From Fidelibacterota bacterium (GTDB lineage: Bacteria > Fidelibacterota > UBA8477 > JABMPR01), in assembly GCA_016844955.1 (NCBI GenBank), contig JAERTH010000128.1:1-44047 (forward strand): a DNA stretch of 44,047 nt, written 5' to 3'. Below are positions 9,015-17,163 of this stretch, piece by piece. The notes beneath the pieces are model-generated. The model saw only the letters and a list, made by a program, of their open reading frames with translations. It was not told where the DNA came from and ran no database searches. Position 1 is the first letter of the stretch. The number at the start of each line of letters is the position of its first letter. The translations under genes and the position numbers were made by a program.

Positions 9015-9695
9015 CTAAGGCGATTCCAGACGCATAATTATGTTTCCATATTTAGTGTCAATTTCAATTCGCAAGGGTTTATGCGGGAATGAATCGGACA
9101 TTTGCATGGCAAGTTTAATTTGATTCTCCCGTGATTTTTTGGTGCTGTTCAGCGGCGTCAATCTCCACCCTTTTTCTGCAAAGGGCTTGAACAGCTTTGC
9201 ACCTGGAGATTTCTCAACCAGCAAATTAAGTACGCCCAACCCCTTTCCATCCCATAGATGGTACCTGAGTGTATCACCATGCTTGAATCTGGTTGTCGAT
9301 AAATCGAAAAGAAGACTCGGTAAATCCTTTACTTCACTGGTTTCAAGGACTCGACCTATTCCATTCACCGCGACCTTGTTGGAATCTGAAAACACAACTT
9401 CATAATTGCGATGGTATGATCCTTCGTGCACAGCTTTTGTGTGATTTAGCAAGCGTCCGGTCTCAATATCATAGGTACTTCTGATTGAATCAGATAATGA
9501 CCATAGATTGCTTAGCCAGGGTGAGGATTCAATATGAAGAGAACTGTTCAAGATTCCATTCTCAACAGTATGGATCAATTTGGCTGCCCCGGCATGAATC
9601 ACCCCATATTTGACCTTGAAGGAAAAGGACTGACCCAGAACCTGAGTGCCAGTCATGAGTAGGATGAGAATCAGAGAGTTGATATTTTTCTTCAT
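9015..9695 (-). CDS. DUF3108-family exported protein
   Basis: 226 residues starting at the ATG that gives a good signal peptide (MKKNINSLILILLMTG, cut after about residue 22, VLGQ). A longer frame reaches a TTG at 9731 but would place 12 non-signal residues in front. The mature part is beta-rich with the FSFKVKYGVIHAG opening and LLFDLSTTRF segment that I associate with DUF3108, a periplasmic or lipid-carrier-like fold of unknown function common in FCB and Proteobacteria. No clear Shine-Dalgarno is visible. It is divergent from the GtrA-family gene and separated by 90 bases from the nfeD operon downstream, so it is likely a single-gene unit. Confidence 0.65.
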   Translation of the reverse strand: MKKNINSLILILLMTGTQVLGQSFSFKVKYGVIHAGAAKLIHTVENGILNSSLHIESSPWLSNLWSLSDSIRSTYDIETGRLLNHTKAVHEGSYHRNYEVVFSDSNKVAVNGIGRVLETSEVKDLPSLLFDLSTTRFKHGDTLRYHLWDGKGLGVLNLLVEKSPGAKLFKPFAEKGWRLTPLNSTKKSRENQIKLAMQMSDSFPHKPLRIEIDTKYGNIIMRLESP

Positions 9696-9774
9696 TGATT
9701 CAGAAGCTAGTAAGTTGTTGACCACACTCAAGCTTTTTGTCTATCCATTACTATTGATAAAACTAAATTGAACC

Positions 9775-10179
9775 ATGCAGATGAAACTCCCAAAACGATT
9801 CATTACCTTCACTTTCGTTGGTATCTCCGGTATCGTCGTCAACAATGCGATTCTATATTACGCGAAAGAGTATCTCTATGTTCCCATCGCCATCGCATCA
9901 CTGATTGCCATACAGATAGCCATTTTCAATAATTTTATTTGGAATCGCAAATTCACCTGGACAGATCGGGCGATGAAAGGATTCCAGGCAATCAAAACCG
10001 GGCTGATAAAATTCACCTTGGTGAGCTGGATCGCAGGTGGATTAAACTGGGTGATTCTCCTCCTCTTGCACCACTATTCTGGGTTACACTACATTCTGGC
10101 AAATCTCATTGCCATTCTCATGGCTTCTGTGTTGAACTATTTCTTGAATGATTTGTGGACATTTCGTTCTAAGAAGTAA
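9775..10179 (+). CDS. GtrA-family membrane protein
   Basis: 134 residues with four predicted membrane helices (about 10-30, 36-55, 76-98, 104-126). The FxxVGxxGxxVNNAILY start, the NNFIWNRKFTW motif after helix 2 and the NYFLNDLWTF motif at the end are signatures of the GtrA family. These proteins act in flipping or handling polyprenyl-linked sugars for cell-surface polysaccharides. No glycosyltransferase sits next to it, which is unusual. The stop codon TAA is inside the first unit of a 17-copy heptamer repeat that begins at the last lysine codons. The gene diverges from the DUF3108 gene with a 79-base shared upstream region. Confidence 0.88.
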   Translation: MQMKLPKRFITFTFVGISGIVVNNAILYYAKEYLYVPIAIASLIAIQIAIFNNFIWNRKFTWTDRAMKGFQAIKTGLIKFTLVSWIAGGLNWVILLLLHHYSGLHYILANLIAILMASVLNYFLNDLWTFRSKK

Positions 10180-10294
10180 GAAGTAAGAAGTCAGAAGTCA
10201 GAAGTCAGAAGTCAGAAGTCAGAAGTCAGAAGTCAGAAGTCAGAAGTCAGAAGTCAGAAGTCAGAAGTCAGAAGTCAGAAGTCAGAAGTCAGAA
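10173..10294 (+). repeat. Heptamer tandem repeat, about 17 copies of GAAGTCA
   Basis: Two GAAGTAA units (10173-10186) are followed by fifteen GAAGTCA units and a partial one. The array begins inside the last codons of the GtrA-family gene and includes its stop. The GAAGTCA unit has no stop codon in any plus-strand frame. A short four-copy array of the same heptamer lies at 29126-29155, also directly downstream of a gene. Confidence 0.97.
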
Positions 10295-10344
10295 AACTCT
10301 TTTAAATCCTCGGAAACACAATCAATTAAATTTTTAGTATCTCT

Positions 10345-10410
10345 CCTCGTAATCCCGAGCGGCCTGCGTGGGTGAAGCTCCAGAGGAGCGAAGACTCGAG
10401 TCGAGGGACA
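10345..10410 (+). repeat. Dispersed repeat, TCATCCCGAGCGGC family, copy 1
   Basis: CCTCGTAATCCCGAGCGGC...GTGAAGC...GAGTCGAGGGA aligns over about 65 bases with 28894-28960 in the same orientation. The two copies match best at the ends (CCTCGT.ATCCCGAGCGGC and GAGTCGA.GGA) and diverge in the middle. Confidence 0.75.
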
Positions 10411-10488
10411 TATACTGTAGTGTAAGTTTTCGCCCTTTGTCTCAACCAGGGAGTTTTTGGTTCAGGTAAATTTTTTGTCAGGATATAG

Positions 10489-10520
10489 GAGATTGCTTCG
10501 TCACTTCGTTCCTCAAAGAC
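10489..10520 (-). repeat. Half-copy of the left-end palindromic repeat
   Basis: Read on the minus strand it is GTCTTTGAGGAACGAAGTG then ACGAAGCAATCTC, which aligns with the left arm of the element at 4-109 (GTCTTTGCGAAGGAAGGATG then ACTGAAGCAATCTC). The right arm is absent. Confidence 0.65.
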
Positions 10521-10637
10521 TCAATGGGTGTACTCCTGAGCCTGTCGAAGGATAGTGTAACTAGTATGTACGACAACCCTTCGAGAACCTCTGGGTTCGG
10601 TTCTATTACAGCTTCAATGTGGTGGAAAAGTGAGGGG

Positions 10638-12479
10638 TTAGCGTTGAATATTGTCTTCCAGGCCAGTGGCAAACTGTAGGCGGTATAGTTTTTCATATAG
10701 TCCACCCGCTTTACTCAGAACCTCATGTGTACCCTGCTCTACAATTTCACCATGATCCATGACCAATATTTTGTGTGCATTCAGAATGGTGGACAGTCGG
10801 TGGGCGATGACAATCACTGTCCTGCCCGTCATGAGCGTATCAATCGCCGACTGAACTGCTTTCTCAGATTCAGTATCCAGAGCAGAAGTGGCTTCATCAA
10901 GAATGAGAATGGCTGGATCCTTCAACAGGGCACGGGCAATGGCTACGCGTTGTTTTTGGCCTCCCGACAGGCGAGCTCCGTGTTCTCCCAACATGGTGTC
11001 ATAACCGTCTTCCAACCTCTCAATAAAGTCATGCGCATTTGCCTGGCGCGCAGCTTCGGCCACCTTTTCATAATCACTATCCATCCCGAAGGCGATGTTG
11101 TTGAAAACGGTATCATTGAACAGAATAGTTTCCTGGGAAACGATGCCTATCTGATGTCTCAGGCTTGCCCTGGATAATTTGCGAATATCTACACCATCAA
11201 TGCTTATACTTCCGGAATTAATATCATGAAAACGGGGAATCAAATCCACTACTGTGGTTTTTCCAGCTCCACTTGGGCCAACCAGAGCCACGACTTCGCC
11301 CTTTTTGATTGATGTCTCTAAATTGCTGATAGCCTGCATCTCAGAATTATCATAGACAAAGGACACGGCGTCAAAGCGAACCTCTTTCTCAAATGTTTTG
11401 AGCTCAATGCTATCGCTCTCATCCCGAATTGCTGGTTCAATATCCAATATCTTGAACACGCGACCACCGGCTGCCACACCGGATTGGATACTGATGTTTA
11501 CTTTGGCCAAATTCCTGATGGGTTGGTATATAGCAAACAGGATGACGATGAAGCGCAAAAAATCAGAGCTGGAAATGGTTCCATATTCAAGAACCTGCAG
11601 GCCACCGACCCATAACAGGATTACGGCCATACTCACGCCCAGCATCTCAGTCACTGGCAGTGAGAGGCTCTGAAGGCTTATTTGGCGAAACATTAGCCGA
11701 AATAACTTCTGGGCTTCCCCGCCAAAACGTTTCTTCTCATTATCTTCATTTACAAAGGCTTTGATAATTCTGATGCCAGATATCAATTCTGTAAATCTGG
11801 ATGTGATCTCCCCCAATTGGGCCTGGACCCGAACCACCTTACGCCTGATACTTTTGCTAATGATGGTGATAAAAAGCGAGGTAACCGGTATAATCAGAAT
11901 GGAGATCAGGGTTAATTTCCAGTTAATGATGAAGAGAATGGTCAAGTAAGTGACGATGTAAAGGGGTTCAATCACCAACGGATGAAAGGTGGTGGCCAGG
12001 GCTTGATTCACCCTGAGTACATCATTCATGGCCAGGGAGATTAAATCTCCACTGCGACGTGCCTGGAAAAAGCTCAGAGGTTGAACCAGAAAATGTTGGT
12101 AGAGGCGAAGACGTAAATCCTGAACAACTTTGGCCTGAACCCAACCAGTGAACAGTTTGTTTCCGTAATACGCGATTGATTTGATGAGATAACTAAATAG
12201 AATCACCAGAGCAAGGGTTGCCAGCGCATCCACTTGAGAGCCAGAGAAAAAGTACTCACTGGTAAGTTGCTTCAGGCGTTCATTAAGATCGATGGTCCCT
12301 GTCAGGGACTCTGTAGGACTGGTAACTTGTTCTTCTGGATTTGCAAAAATGGTGGTGATGAATGATGCGGATAACCATAGAGTCAATGAGTGAAAGAGGA
12401 CATTGATAAATGAAAAAACCACACCCACACTTATCTGTGCCCAGTACGGTTTGATTAATTTTAAAATCCGCAAATACAT
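10638..12479 (-). CDS. msbA: MsbA-like ABC exporter (lipid/lipid A flippase type)
   Basis: 613 residues with the fused half-transporter layout: six membrane helices (about 1-335) and an ATPase domain (about 365-605). Walker A is GPSGAGKTT (401-409), signature LSGGQ (504-508), Walker B ILILDEA (524-530) and switch His H560; all are intact. There is a long external loop (about 45-85) between helices 1 and 2. As last gene of an operon with lpxL, lpxA, lpxC, lpxD and bamA, the natural substrate is lipid A or another envelope lipid, but multidrug-type exporters look similar, so the symbol is a context call. It starts seven bases after the preceding gene. Confidence 0.85.
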   Translation of the reverse strand: MYLRILKLIKPYWAQISVGVVFSFINVLFHSLTLWLSASFITTIFANPEEQVTSPTESLTGTIDLNERLKQLTSEYFFSGSQVDALATLALVILFSYLIKSIAYYGNKLFTGWVQAKVVQDLRLRLYQHFLVQPLSFFQARRSGDLISLAMNDVLRVNQALATTFHPLVIEPLYIVTYLTILFIINWKLTLISILIIPVTSLFITIISKSIRRKVVRVQAQLGEITSRFTELISGIRIIKAFVNEDNEKKRFGGEAQKLFRLMFRQISLQSLSLPVTEMLGVSMAVILLWVGGLQVLEYGTISSSDFLRFIVILFAIYQPIRNLAKVNISIQSGVAAGGRVFKILDIEPAIRDESDSIELKTFEKEVRFDAVSFVYDNSEMQAISNLETSIKKGEVVALVGPSGAGKTTVVDLIPRFHDINSGSISIDGVDIRKLSRASLRHQIGIVSQETILFNDTVFNNIAFGMDSDYEKVAEAARQANAHDFIERLEDGYDTMLGEHGARLSGGQKQRVAIARALLKDPAILILDEATSALDTESEKAVQSAIDTLMTGRTVIVIAHRLSTILNAHKILVMDHGEIVEQGTHEVLSKAGGLYEKLYRLQFATGLEDNIQR

Positions 12480-12486
12480 GATGCGC

Positions 12487-13119
12487 CTAGTTTAGGAAAT
12501 CCGCAAGAGCTTGGCGAGATATTTCACCCTCTCTTAAAATTTTGAATGGTGTAGCACTCAGGTCAATGACTGTGCTACCGTTTGATGGCGGAATGGCACC
12601 AATATCCAGCATGAGTGGTATCTGTCCCTCAAAATAGGATTCAACCTCCATACGTGAGGTTGCAGGGGGCTTCCCAGCAGGGTTTACACTTGTGGTGGTG
12701 ATGGGTTTCCCTGTTATGCTGACAATGCTCCTGGAAATCTGATCTCCCGGCACTCGGAAGCCAACGGTTCCATTTGACGAAACCAGTTGATTGGGGAAAG
12801 GATAATTGGTGTTACAGATAACCGTCAGGGCACCTGGTAAAAATTTGTTGATCAGGTGTCTGGCTGCTTCGCTGAGACCCACTGTGATATCAAGCAGTTG
12901 CTCTACAGATTCTAGCAGAACAGAAACAGGTGAATTCTGTCGCGCTTTCAGGTCATAGAGGTTTTGAACGGCATCAGAGGAGGTTGCATCGGCCCCTAAC
13001 CCGTAGAGCGTATCCGTTGGATATACAATGACCTGTTCGGAAAGGATTGCCTCCCGGATCAGTTTTTCATCAGCAACTGAAATAGTATTGGTTTTCCCCT
13101 GTGGATTCAGGACAATCAT
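12487..13119 (-). CDS. tsaC: L-threonylcarbamoyladenylate synthase (TsaC/YrdC type)
   Basis: Makes threonylcarbamoyl-AMP from threonine, bicarbonate and ATP for the t6A modification at position 37 of ANN-decoding tRNAs. The 210 residues form a single YrdC domain, without the C-terminal Sua5 extension. Family marks are IVYPTDTLYGLGADA, the basic YDLKARQNSPVSVL segment, and the nucleotide-binding TGKPITTTSVNPAGKP stretch. The ATG at 13119 overlaps the TGA of lpxL (ATGA), so translation is coupled; a longer in-frame extension reaches 13164 but lies inside lpxL. Its place inside an envelope operon is functionally unrelated to its neighbours. Confidence 0.92.
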   Translation of the reverse strand: MIVLNPQGKTNTISVADEKLIREAILSEQVIVYPTDTLYGLGADATSSDAVQNLYDLKARQNSPVSVLLESVEQLLDITVGLSEAARHLINKFLPGALTVICNTNYPFPNQLVSSNGTVGFRVPGDQISRSIVSITGKPITTTSVNPAGKPPATSRMEVESYFEGQIPLMLDIGAIPPSNGSTVIDLSATPFKILREGEISRQALADFLN

Positions 13120-14060
13120 ACCGCTGAAGCAGCTTTTGCTTCCTTTCGATCCAGATTCCGCCATCTCCTGTGAAACCAGAAGTATTGTTCAGGATATTTC
13201 CTGATTTCCTGTTCCAGCTTGTTGGTCAAATTCTGGGTGATATCATGAACCCAGTCCTCGTTCAAAGTGTCCGGGAGTTCATAGTCAATTTCTTCAATGA
13301 CAATCCTGTAACGGCCTCTGTGTTGGGTACAGGCCAGGAAAACCAGGTGGGGTTTTACTCGATAAGTTAAAACCGCTGCACCTCTGGGAGTGGCAGATGG
13401 CACATCAAAAAAGTTCACCTCTACCCCACCCTTGGCCTTGTACTGATCACCAACCACAGCCAGGCCATTAGTACGTATTAATGCTTCTTCAAAGGCTGGC
13501 ATACCGGACCATGAATTAACCAGCTCGAGCTGATGATACTCGCGAATCTTGGTGAGAAACCAATCTACCAGAGGATTCTTCTGAACTCGATAAATAGAGG
13601 CAGCACCATCGCCGATCCCCCCCACATAACGTCCGGCCATTTCCCAGGAGCCAAAGTGACCCGTAAAATACAGGACAGGTTCCCCAGCTGCATCAGCTGC
13701 TTCCACATACTCATCGATGCCAGGAGCATCCACTATGGATCTGGCTTTGCGTTGGGTAATCATCCATAATTTGAGTGTAGATATAAAGCCCTCTCCCCAA
13801 TGAAGATAGCAGCCCTTGATAATGGCTTCTACCTCGTCAGGAGTGATCTTTGGAAAGGCTCTGCGAACATTTCGTTCAAGGGTGCTTTTGCGTTTGGTCA
13901 ATAATTTGTAAGCGACCCACCCAAAACCCCGACCTAAACGCCAGGAAAGCGACCAGGGTAGAATGAATAAGATGATGTTAAACACCATCATGAGCAGGAA
14001 TTCGATGGAATACCTGACCCATACGATGGGTTTTACCGGTTTATGCCTGGGAGCTGCCAT
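13116..14060 (-). CDS. lpxL: Lipid A biosynthesis acyltransferase (LpxL/HtrB family)
   Basis: Inner-membrane late acyltransferase that adds a secondary acyl chain to lipid A precursors. It is 314 residues with one N-terminal membrane helix (about 17-40). The catalytic HxxxxE motif is present as HFGSWE, and the GVEVNFFDVPSATPRG block matches the substrate-binding part of the family. It starts 16 bases after rseP ends. The substrate (acyl-ACP length, Kdo dependence) cannot be told from the sequence, and no second LpxL/LpxM homologue is in the window. Confidence 0.9.
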   Translation of the reverse strand: MAAPRHKPVKPIVWVRYSIEFLLMMVFNIILFILPWSLSWRLGRGFGWVAYKLLTKRKSTLERNVRRAFPKITPDEVEAIIKGCYLHWGEGFISTLKLWMITQRKARSIVDAPGIDEYVEAADAAGEPVLYFTGHFGSWEMAGRYVGGIGDGAASIYRVQKNPLVDWFLTKIREYHQLELVNSWSGMPAFEEALIRTNGLAVVGDQYKAKGGVEVNFFDVPSATPRGAAVLTYRVKPHLVFLACTQHRGRYRIVIEEIDYELPDTLNEDWVHDITQNLTNKLEQEIRKYPEQYFWFHRRWRNLDRKEAKAASAV

Positions 14061-14076
14061 GGATTTTACGTTGGCT

Positions 14077-15276
14077 TTAGAGTCGCGAAATATCCTGAAT
14101 GGTTATAAATAGTACCAGCCCCAGGAGGAATAACATCCCGACCTGCTGGATAACCAGCTTCACGTTGACCGGTAAAGGTCTGCGAATGATTCCCTCGATA
14201 CTGATAATGAGGAAATGACCGCCATCCAGACCAGGAATGGGCAGGATATTAATAAATGCCAGATTGACACTGATAATGGCCATGAAGTAAAAGACATCAA
14301 GCCAGCCACGACGCGCCATATCACCGGCCATTTTGGCTATCATCACCGGGCCGCCAACCTGATCCATAGAAGTTGCACCCGTCACCATGGACCAAAATCC
14401 TCGGGCCATCAGGGTGCCAAACATATAGGTGCTGCGGGCGCCATACTGGATGGATTCCAGTAGTGCCAAATCTTTATGTTCAGTGACTCTCCCCACGCCG
14501 ATCATACCAACCTCGAGGGTCCCCTCAGCGGTGGGCACTGTTTCCTTGACCACAGCAATTGAATCGCTATAGCGGACACCATTCCGCATCCAATCTACAG
14601 ACACGGTTTGACCGGGAAGGCCGTGAACTATATCAGTTAATTCCTCCCACTCTACTACCGACTGACCATTAATGGCAACTATTTGATCATTCACCTGAAT
14701 TCCGGCCGCTTCAGCTGGAAAAACTTCTCGCTCCTCAGTACTCACCATGGAACCTACAACAGTACCTTCAACTGGTTCTTCCATCCCACTCACATAGATA
14801 ATGGAGCTAAAAATGACAAAGGCCAGGATGGTATTCATAATCACACCACCCGAAATAGTCAGTAATTGCTGCCAGCGCTTTTTACTACCAAATTCCCAAG
14901 GTTTTCCTGTGACTTCCCCATCCATGGATTCGTCAATCATTCCGGACATTTTCACATAACCACCAAAGGGGGTCCAACTCAGGGCGTATTCTGTATCCCC
15001 GGCCACCGGTTTTTTGCGAGGGATTCGAAATTCAATGGTTGTTGCATTGGCCATGCGTTGAATAAACCAGGGGATGAATAGTTTTACCCACAGACCATCA
15101 AATTTATTTCTAAAACTCAACAGGCGTGGAGGCATACCGATTGAAAAACGTTCCACACGAATACCAACCATCCGTGCTACTAAAAAGTGACCTAATTCAT
15201 GGATCAAAATGAGAATGCCCAGCGTGAATACTGCTGCGCCGATTGTTACTAAAGTATCAATTGAGAAGAAACCCAT
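14077..15276 (-). CDS. rseP: Site-2 protease RseP (M50 zinc metalloprotease)
   Basis: Intramembrane protease that cuts membrane-bound anti-sigma factors or remnant signal peptides. It is 399 residues. The first helix carries the HELGH zinc motif (H26, E27, H30), the third ligand is in the LDGGH motif (D351), and one PDZ domain lies at about 170-245. Escherichia coli RseP has two PDZ domains and is longer; a single PDZ is common in other phyla. The stop of dxr abuts its ATG (TAAATG), and dxr-rseP-bam/lpx order is a conserved envelope cluster. No sigma-E/anti-sigma pair lies in the window. Confidence 0.94.
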   Translation of the reverse strand: MGFFSIDTLVTIGAAVFTLGILILIHELGHFLVARMVGIRVERFSIGMPPRLLSFRNKFDGLWVKLFIPWFIQRMANATTIEFRIPRKKPVAGDTEYALSWTPFGGYVKMSGMIDESMDGEVTGKPWEFGSKKRWQQLLTISGGVIMNTILAFVIFSSIIYVSGMEEPVEGTVVGSMVSTEEREVFPAEAAGIQVNDQIVAINGQSVVEWEELTDIVHGLPGQTVSVDWMRNGVRYSDSIAVVKETVPTAEGTLEVGMIGVGRVTEHKDLALLESIQYGARSTYMFGTLMARGFWSMVTGATSMDQVGGPVMIAKMAGDMARRGWLDVFYFMAIISVNLAFINILPIPGLDGGHFLIISIEGIIRRPLPVNVKLVIQQVGMLFLLGLVLFITIQDISRL

Positions 15277-16434
15277 TTAGCTTCTTTTAACTCCTTTTAT
15301 AAAAGCCTGTGTCCATTTTTCCAGAGCTAAGATATCATCCAGATCAGGGTGTTCAAGAAATTCGTGTGATTCCATGGCTTTTGTTATTAGTTCAGGTATG
15401 GCTGTGAATGGAATTTCACCATCGAGAAATTGATAAACCGCCTCCTCGTTGGCTACATTCAGAACCACGGGCATACTGCCCCCCTCTTGCAATGCATCAA
15501 AGGCCAATTGAATACACTTGAATTTATCAAGATCCGGCGCTTCGAAGGTGAGGGTTCCAATTTTTGTTAGATCAAGCTGTTCCCAGTCCTGTTTTAGATG
15601 GCGTGGGTAACTCAGTGCATATTGAATGGGAATCTTCATATCTGGAATTCCCAATTGTGCCTTCACCGAACCATCTACCATTTCCACCATGGAGTGGATG
15701 ATGCTCTGGGGGTGAATGACGATATCGATTTTTTCTACTGGAAGGTGAAAAAGCCAGAAGGCTTCGATAACCTCCAGGCCCTTATTCATCATGGTTGCAG
15801 AATCGATGGTGATTTTTCTGCCCATGGCCCAGTTTGGGTGTTTCAGCGCCTGTGCAACGGTGATGTCCTTGAAAGCTTCCTTTGGTGTCGTCCTGAAGGG
15901 TCCACCTGACCCTGTGACAACCAGGCGCTTTACATGGGCCATATCCTCACCCACCAGGCATTGCCAGATGGCAGAATGCTCACTATCTACTGGATACAGG
16001 TTAACCTTATTTTCAGACAGTAGCCTGTTGATCAAGTCACCGGCCATCACCAGACTTTCTTTATTAGAGAGCGCAATATCAACACCCGCCTTGATACTGC
16101 AGATGGAGGGTTCCATGCCGGCACTGCCAACAAGGCCATTGAGCATTACATCTACATCGTCCCGGGATGCTAACTCCAAAAGACCGCTTCTGCCCTTGAG
16201 AATTTCGATACCGGGTAGCGCAGCTTTGACTTTAGCAGATTGAGTTGCATCGCCAATAGCGACCGCTGCGGGTTGAAATTCAAGCGCTTGCTCAATTAGT
16301 AGATCGGCCTGAGAGTGGGCGGACAATGACCGGATTTTGAATAGATCGGGATAGCTACGCACCACATTAAGTGCATTCACTCCAATGCTACCTGTTGATC
16401 CTAAAACGGATAGATTTTTTGTTTTCGAACTCAT
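15277..16434 (-). CDS. dxr: 1-deoxy-D-xylulose 5-phosphate reductoisomerase
   Basis: Second step of the MEP isoprenoid pathway: converts DXP to 2-C-methyl-D-erythritol 4-phosphate with NADPH and a divalent metal. It is 385 residues. The NADPH loop GSTGSIG is at 12-18, the metal ligands are D150 and E152 in PVDSEHSA plus E221, and the TGSGGPFR flexible-loop region follows. The ATG overlaps the TAA of the upstream unknown gene by one base. It supplies isoprenoid precursors for undecaprenyl phosphate, whose synthase UppS is in the same operon. The usual neighbour cdsA is absent here. Confidence 0.96.
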   Translation of the reverse strand: MSSKTKNLSVLGSTGSIGVNALNVVRSYPDLFKIRSLSAHSQADLLIEQALEFQPAAVAIGDATQSAKVKAALPGIEILKGRSGLLELASRDDVDVMLNGLVGSAGMEPSICSIKAGVDIALSNKESLVMAGDLINRLLSENKVNLYPVDSEHSAIWQCLVGEDMAHVKRLVVTGSGGPFRTTPKEAFKDITVAQALKHPNWAMGRKITIDSATMMNKGLEVIEAFWLFHLPVEKIDIVIHPQSIIHSMVEMVDGSVKAQLGIPDMKIPIQYALSYPRHLKQDWEQLDLTKIGTLTFEAPDLDKFKCIQLAFDALQEGGSMPVVLNVANEEAVYQFLDGEIPFTAIPELITKAMESHEFLEHPDLDDILALEKWTQAFIKGVKRS

Positions 16435-17123
16435 TATTCTCGCATTCCAAGATGGTATTCCAGGCCCACGGTAAGCGCAGCATTGCTTGCATCAAGCGGG
16501 ATAGCGACAGAAACTTTAACCTGATCACGAAACATCCAATTTGCATAGGGAACCAGTTGTGTTCCGGTCTTGTCATAGTCAGCAATTCCCCTGCTGTCAT
16601 CGACGAGAACATGATGAAGATCGATGATTGCCATCAAGCCATAGGATAGATTGTTGTGTTTTAGACCAAAGAGACCATGAACACTGATATCTCTCTGGGT
16701 ATAATCCTCTGCATAGATTTCATTCCAGCTGGCACCAATTGCTTTACGACGCTGGTCATTTTCGCCAGGAAATTCTACCTGGATACCAGTACCTACGGAA
16801 AAGTTAGCCTGTTCACCTGGCCACTTTGAAAATTGTGCCCACAAGTTATAGCCTGGGTTTGGATAAACACTCATCCGCACCGTAGGGATATAATAGGTAA
16901 AATCAGAAGTACGCTGAATTCGACTCAGCTTTGAAGAGATTCCCAGGTAGTGACTCTCCTCTGTCATGTTTGGCAAATTAGCAATGAGCGCTGAAGTTCT
17001 GAGGTCTGCCCGAAACAAATCTTCGCTTGTCCAATTGGGGAATGAATCATCGGCAACGAGATTGCTGGCAAACATGAGAAAGGCAACTGTGCTAATGAGT
17101 AGTTTTATGGAGTTGATGGACAT
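16434..17123 (-). CDS. Unknown exported protein, possible outer-membrane beta-barrel
   Basis: I do not recognise a family. From the ATG at 17123 the product is 229 residues with a clean signal peptide (SINSIKLLISTVAFLMFASNLVA, cut after about 24). The frame is open further upstream into lpxA, but those residues are not signal-like. The mature part shows alternating polar/hydrophobic strands (for example YGLMAIIDLHHVLV, QVKVSVAIPL, AALTVGLEYHLG) suggestive of a small beta-barrel. It lies 40 bases after lpxA and overlaps the dxr start by one base, so it is embedded in the lipid A operon. A role in the outer membrane is inferred from context only. Confidence 0.7.
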   Translation of the reverse strand: MSINSIKLLISTVAFLMFASNLVADDSFPNWTSEDLFRADLRTSALIANLPNMTEESHYLGISSKLSRIQRTSDFTYYIPTVRMSVYPNPGYNLWAQFSKWPGEQANFSVGTGIQVEFPGENDQRRKAIGASWNEIYAEDYTQRDISVHGLFGLKHNNLSYGLMAIIDLHHVLVDDSRGIADYDKTGTQLVPYANWMFRDQVKVSVAIPLDASNAALTVGLEYHLGMRE

Positions 17124-17163
17124 GGGTGAGGTGGTACTCACTTGAAGGGCATCTTCAAGTATA

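Larger units (their letters stand above)
10295..10637. other. Gene-free, repeat-rich spacer
   Basis: Between the heptamer array and the end of the ABC exporter gene I see no plausible gene. It holds a dispersed element starting CCTCGTAATCCCGAGCGGC, a half-copy of the left-end palindrome, and a segment with CCTGAGCCTGTCGAAGGA (10535-10552) followed by ACAACCCTTCGAG (10573-10585). No convincing terminator with a T-run was found for the long minus-strand operon that ends here. Confidence 0.7.

Noticed and set aside
10173..10294. Possible CRISPR array
   Set aside because: The units are seven bases, directly adjacent and without spacers, so this is a simple tandem repeat.
10478..10705. Minus-strand open frame of 75 codons overlapping the end of the ABC exporter gene and the repeat-rich spacer
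   Set aside because: It reads through dispersed repeats, has no ribosome binding site and no protein-like composition; it is an effect of the repeats.
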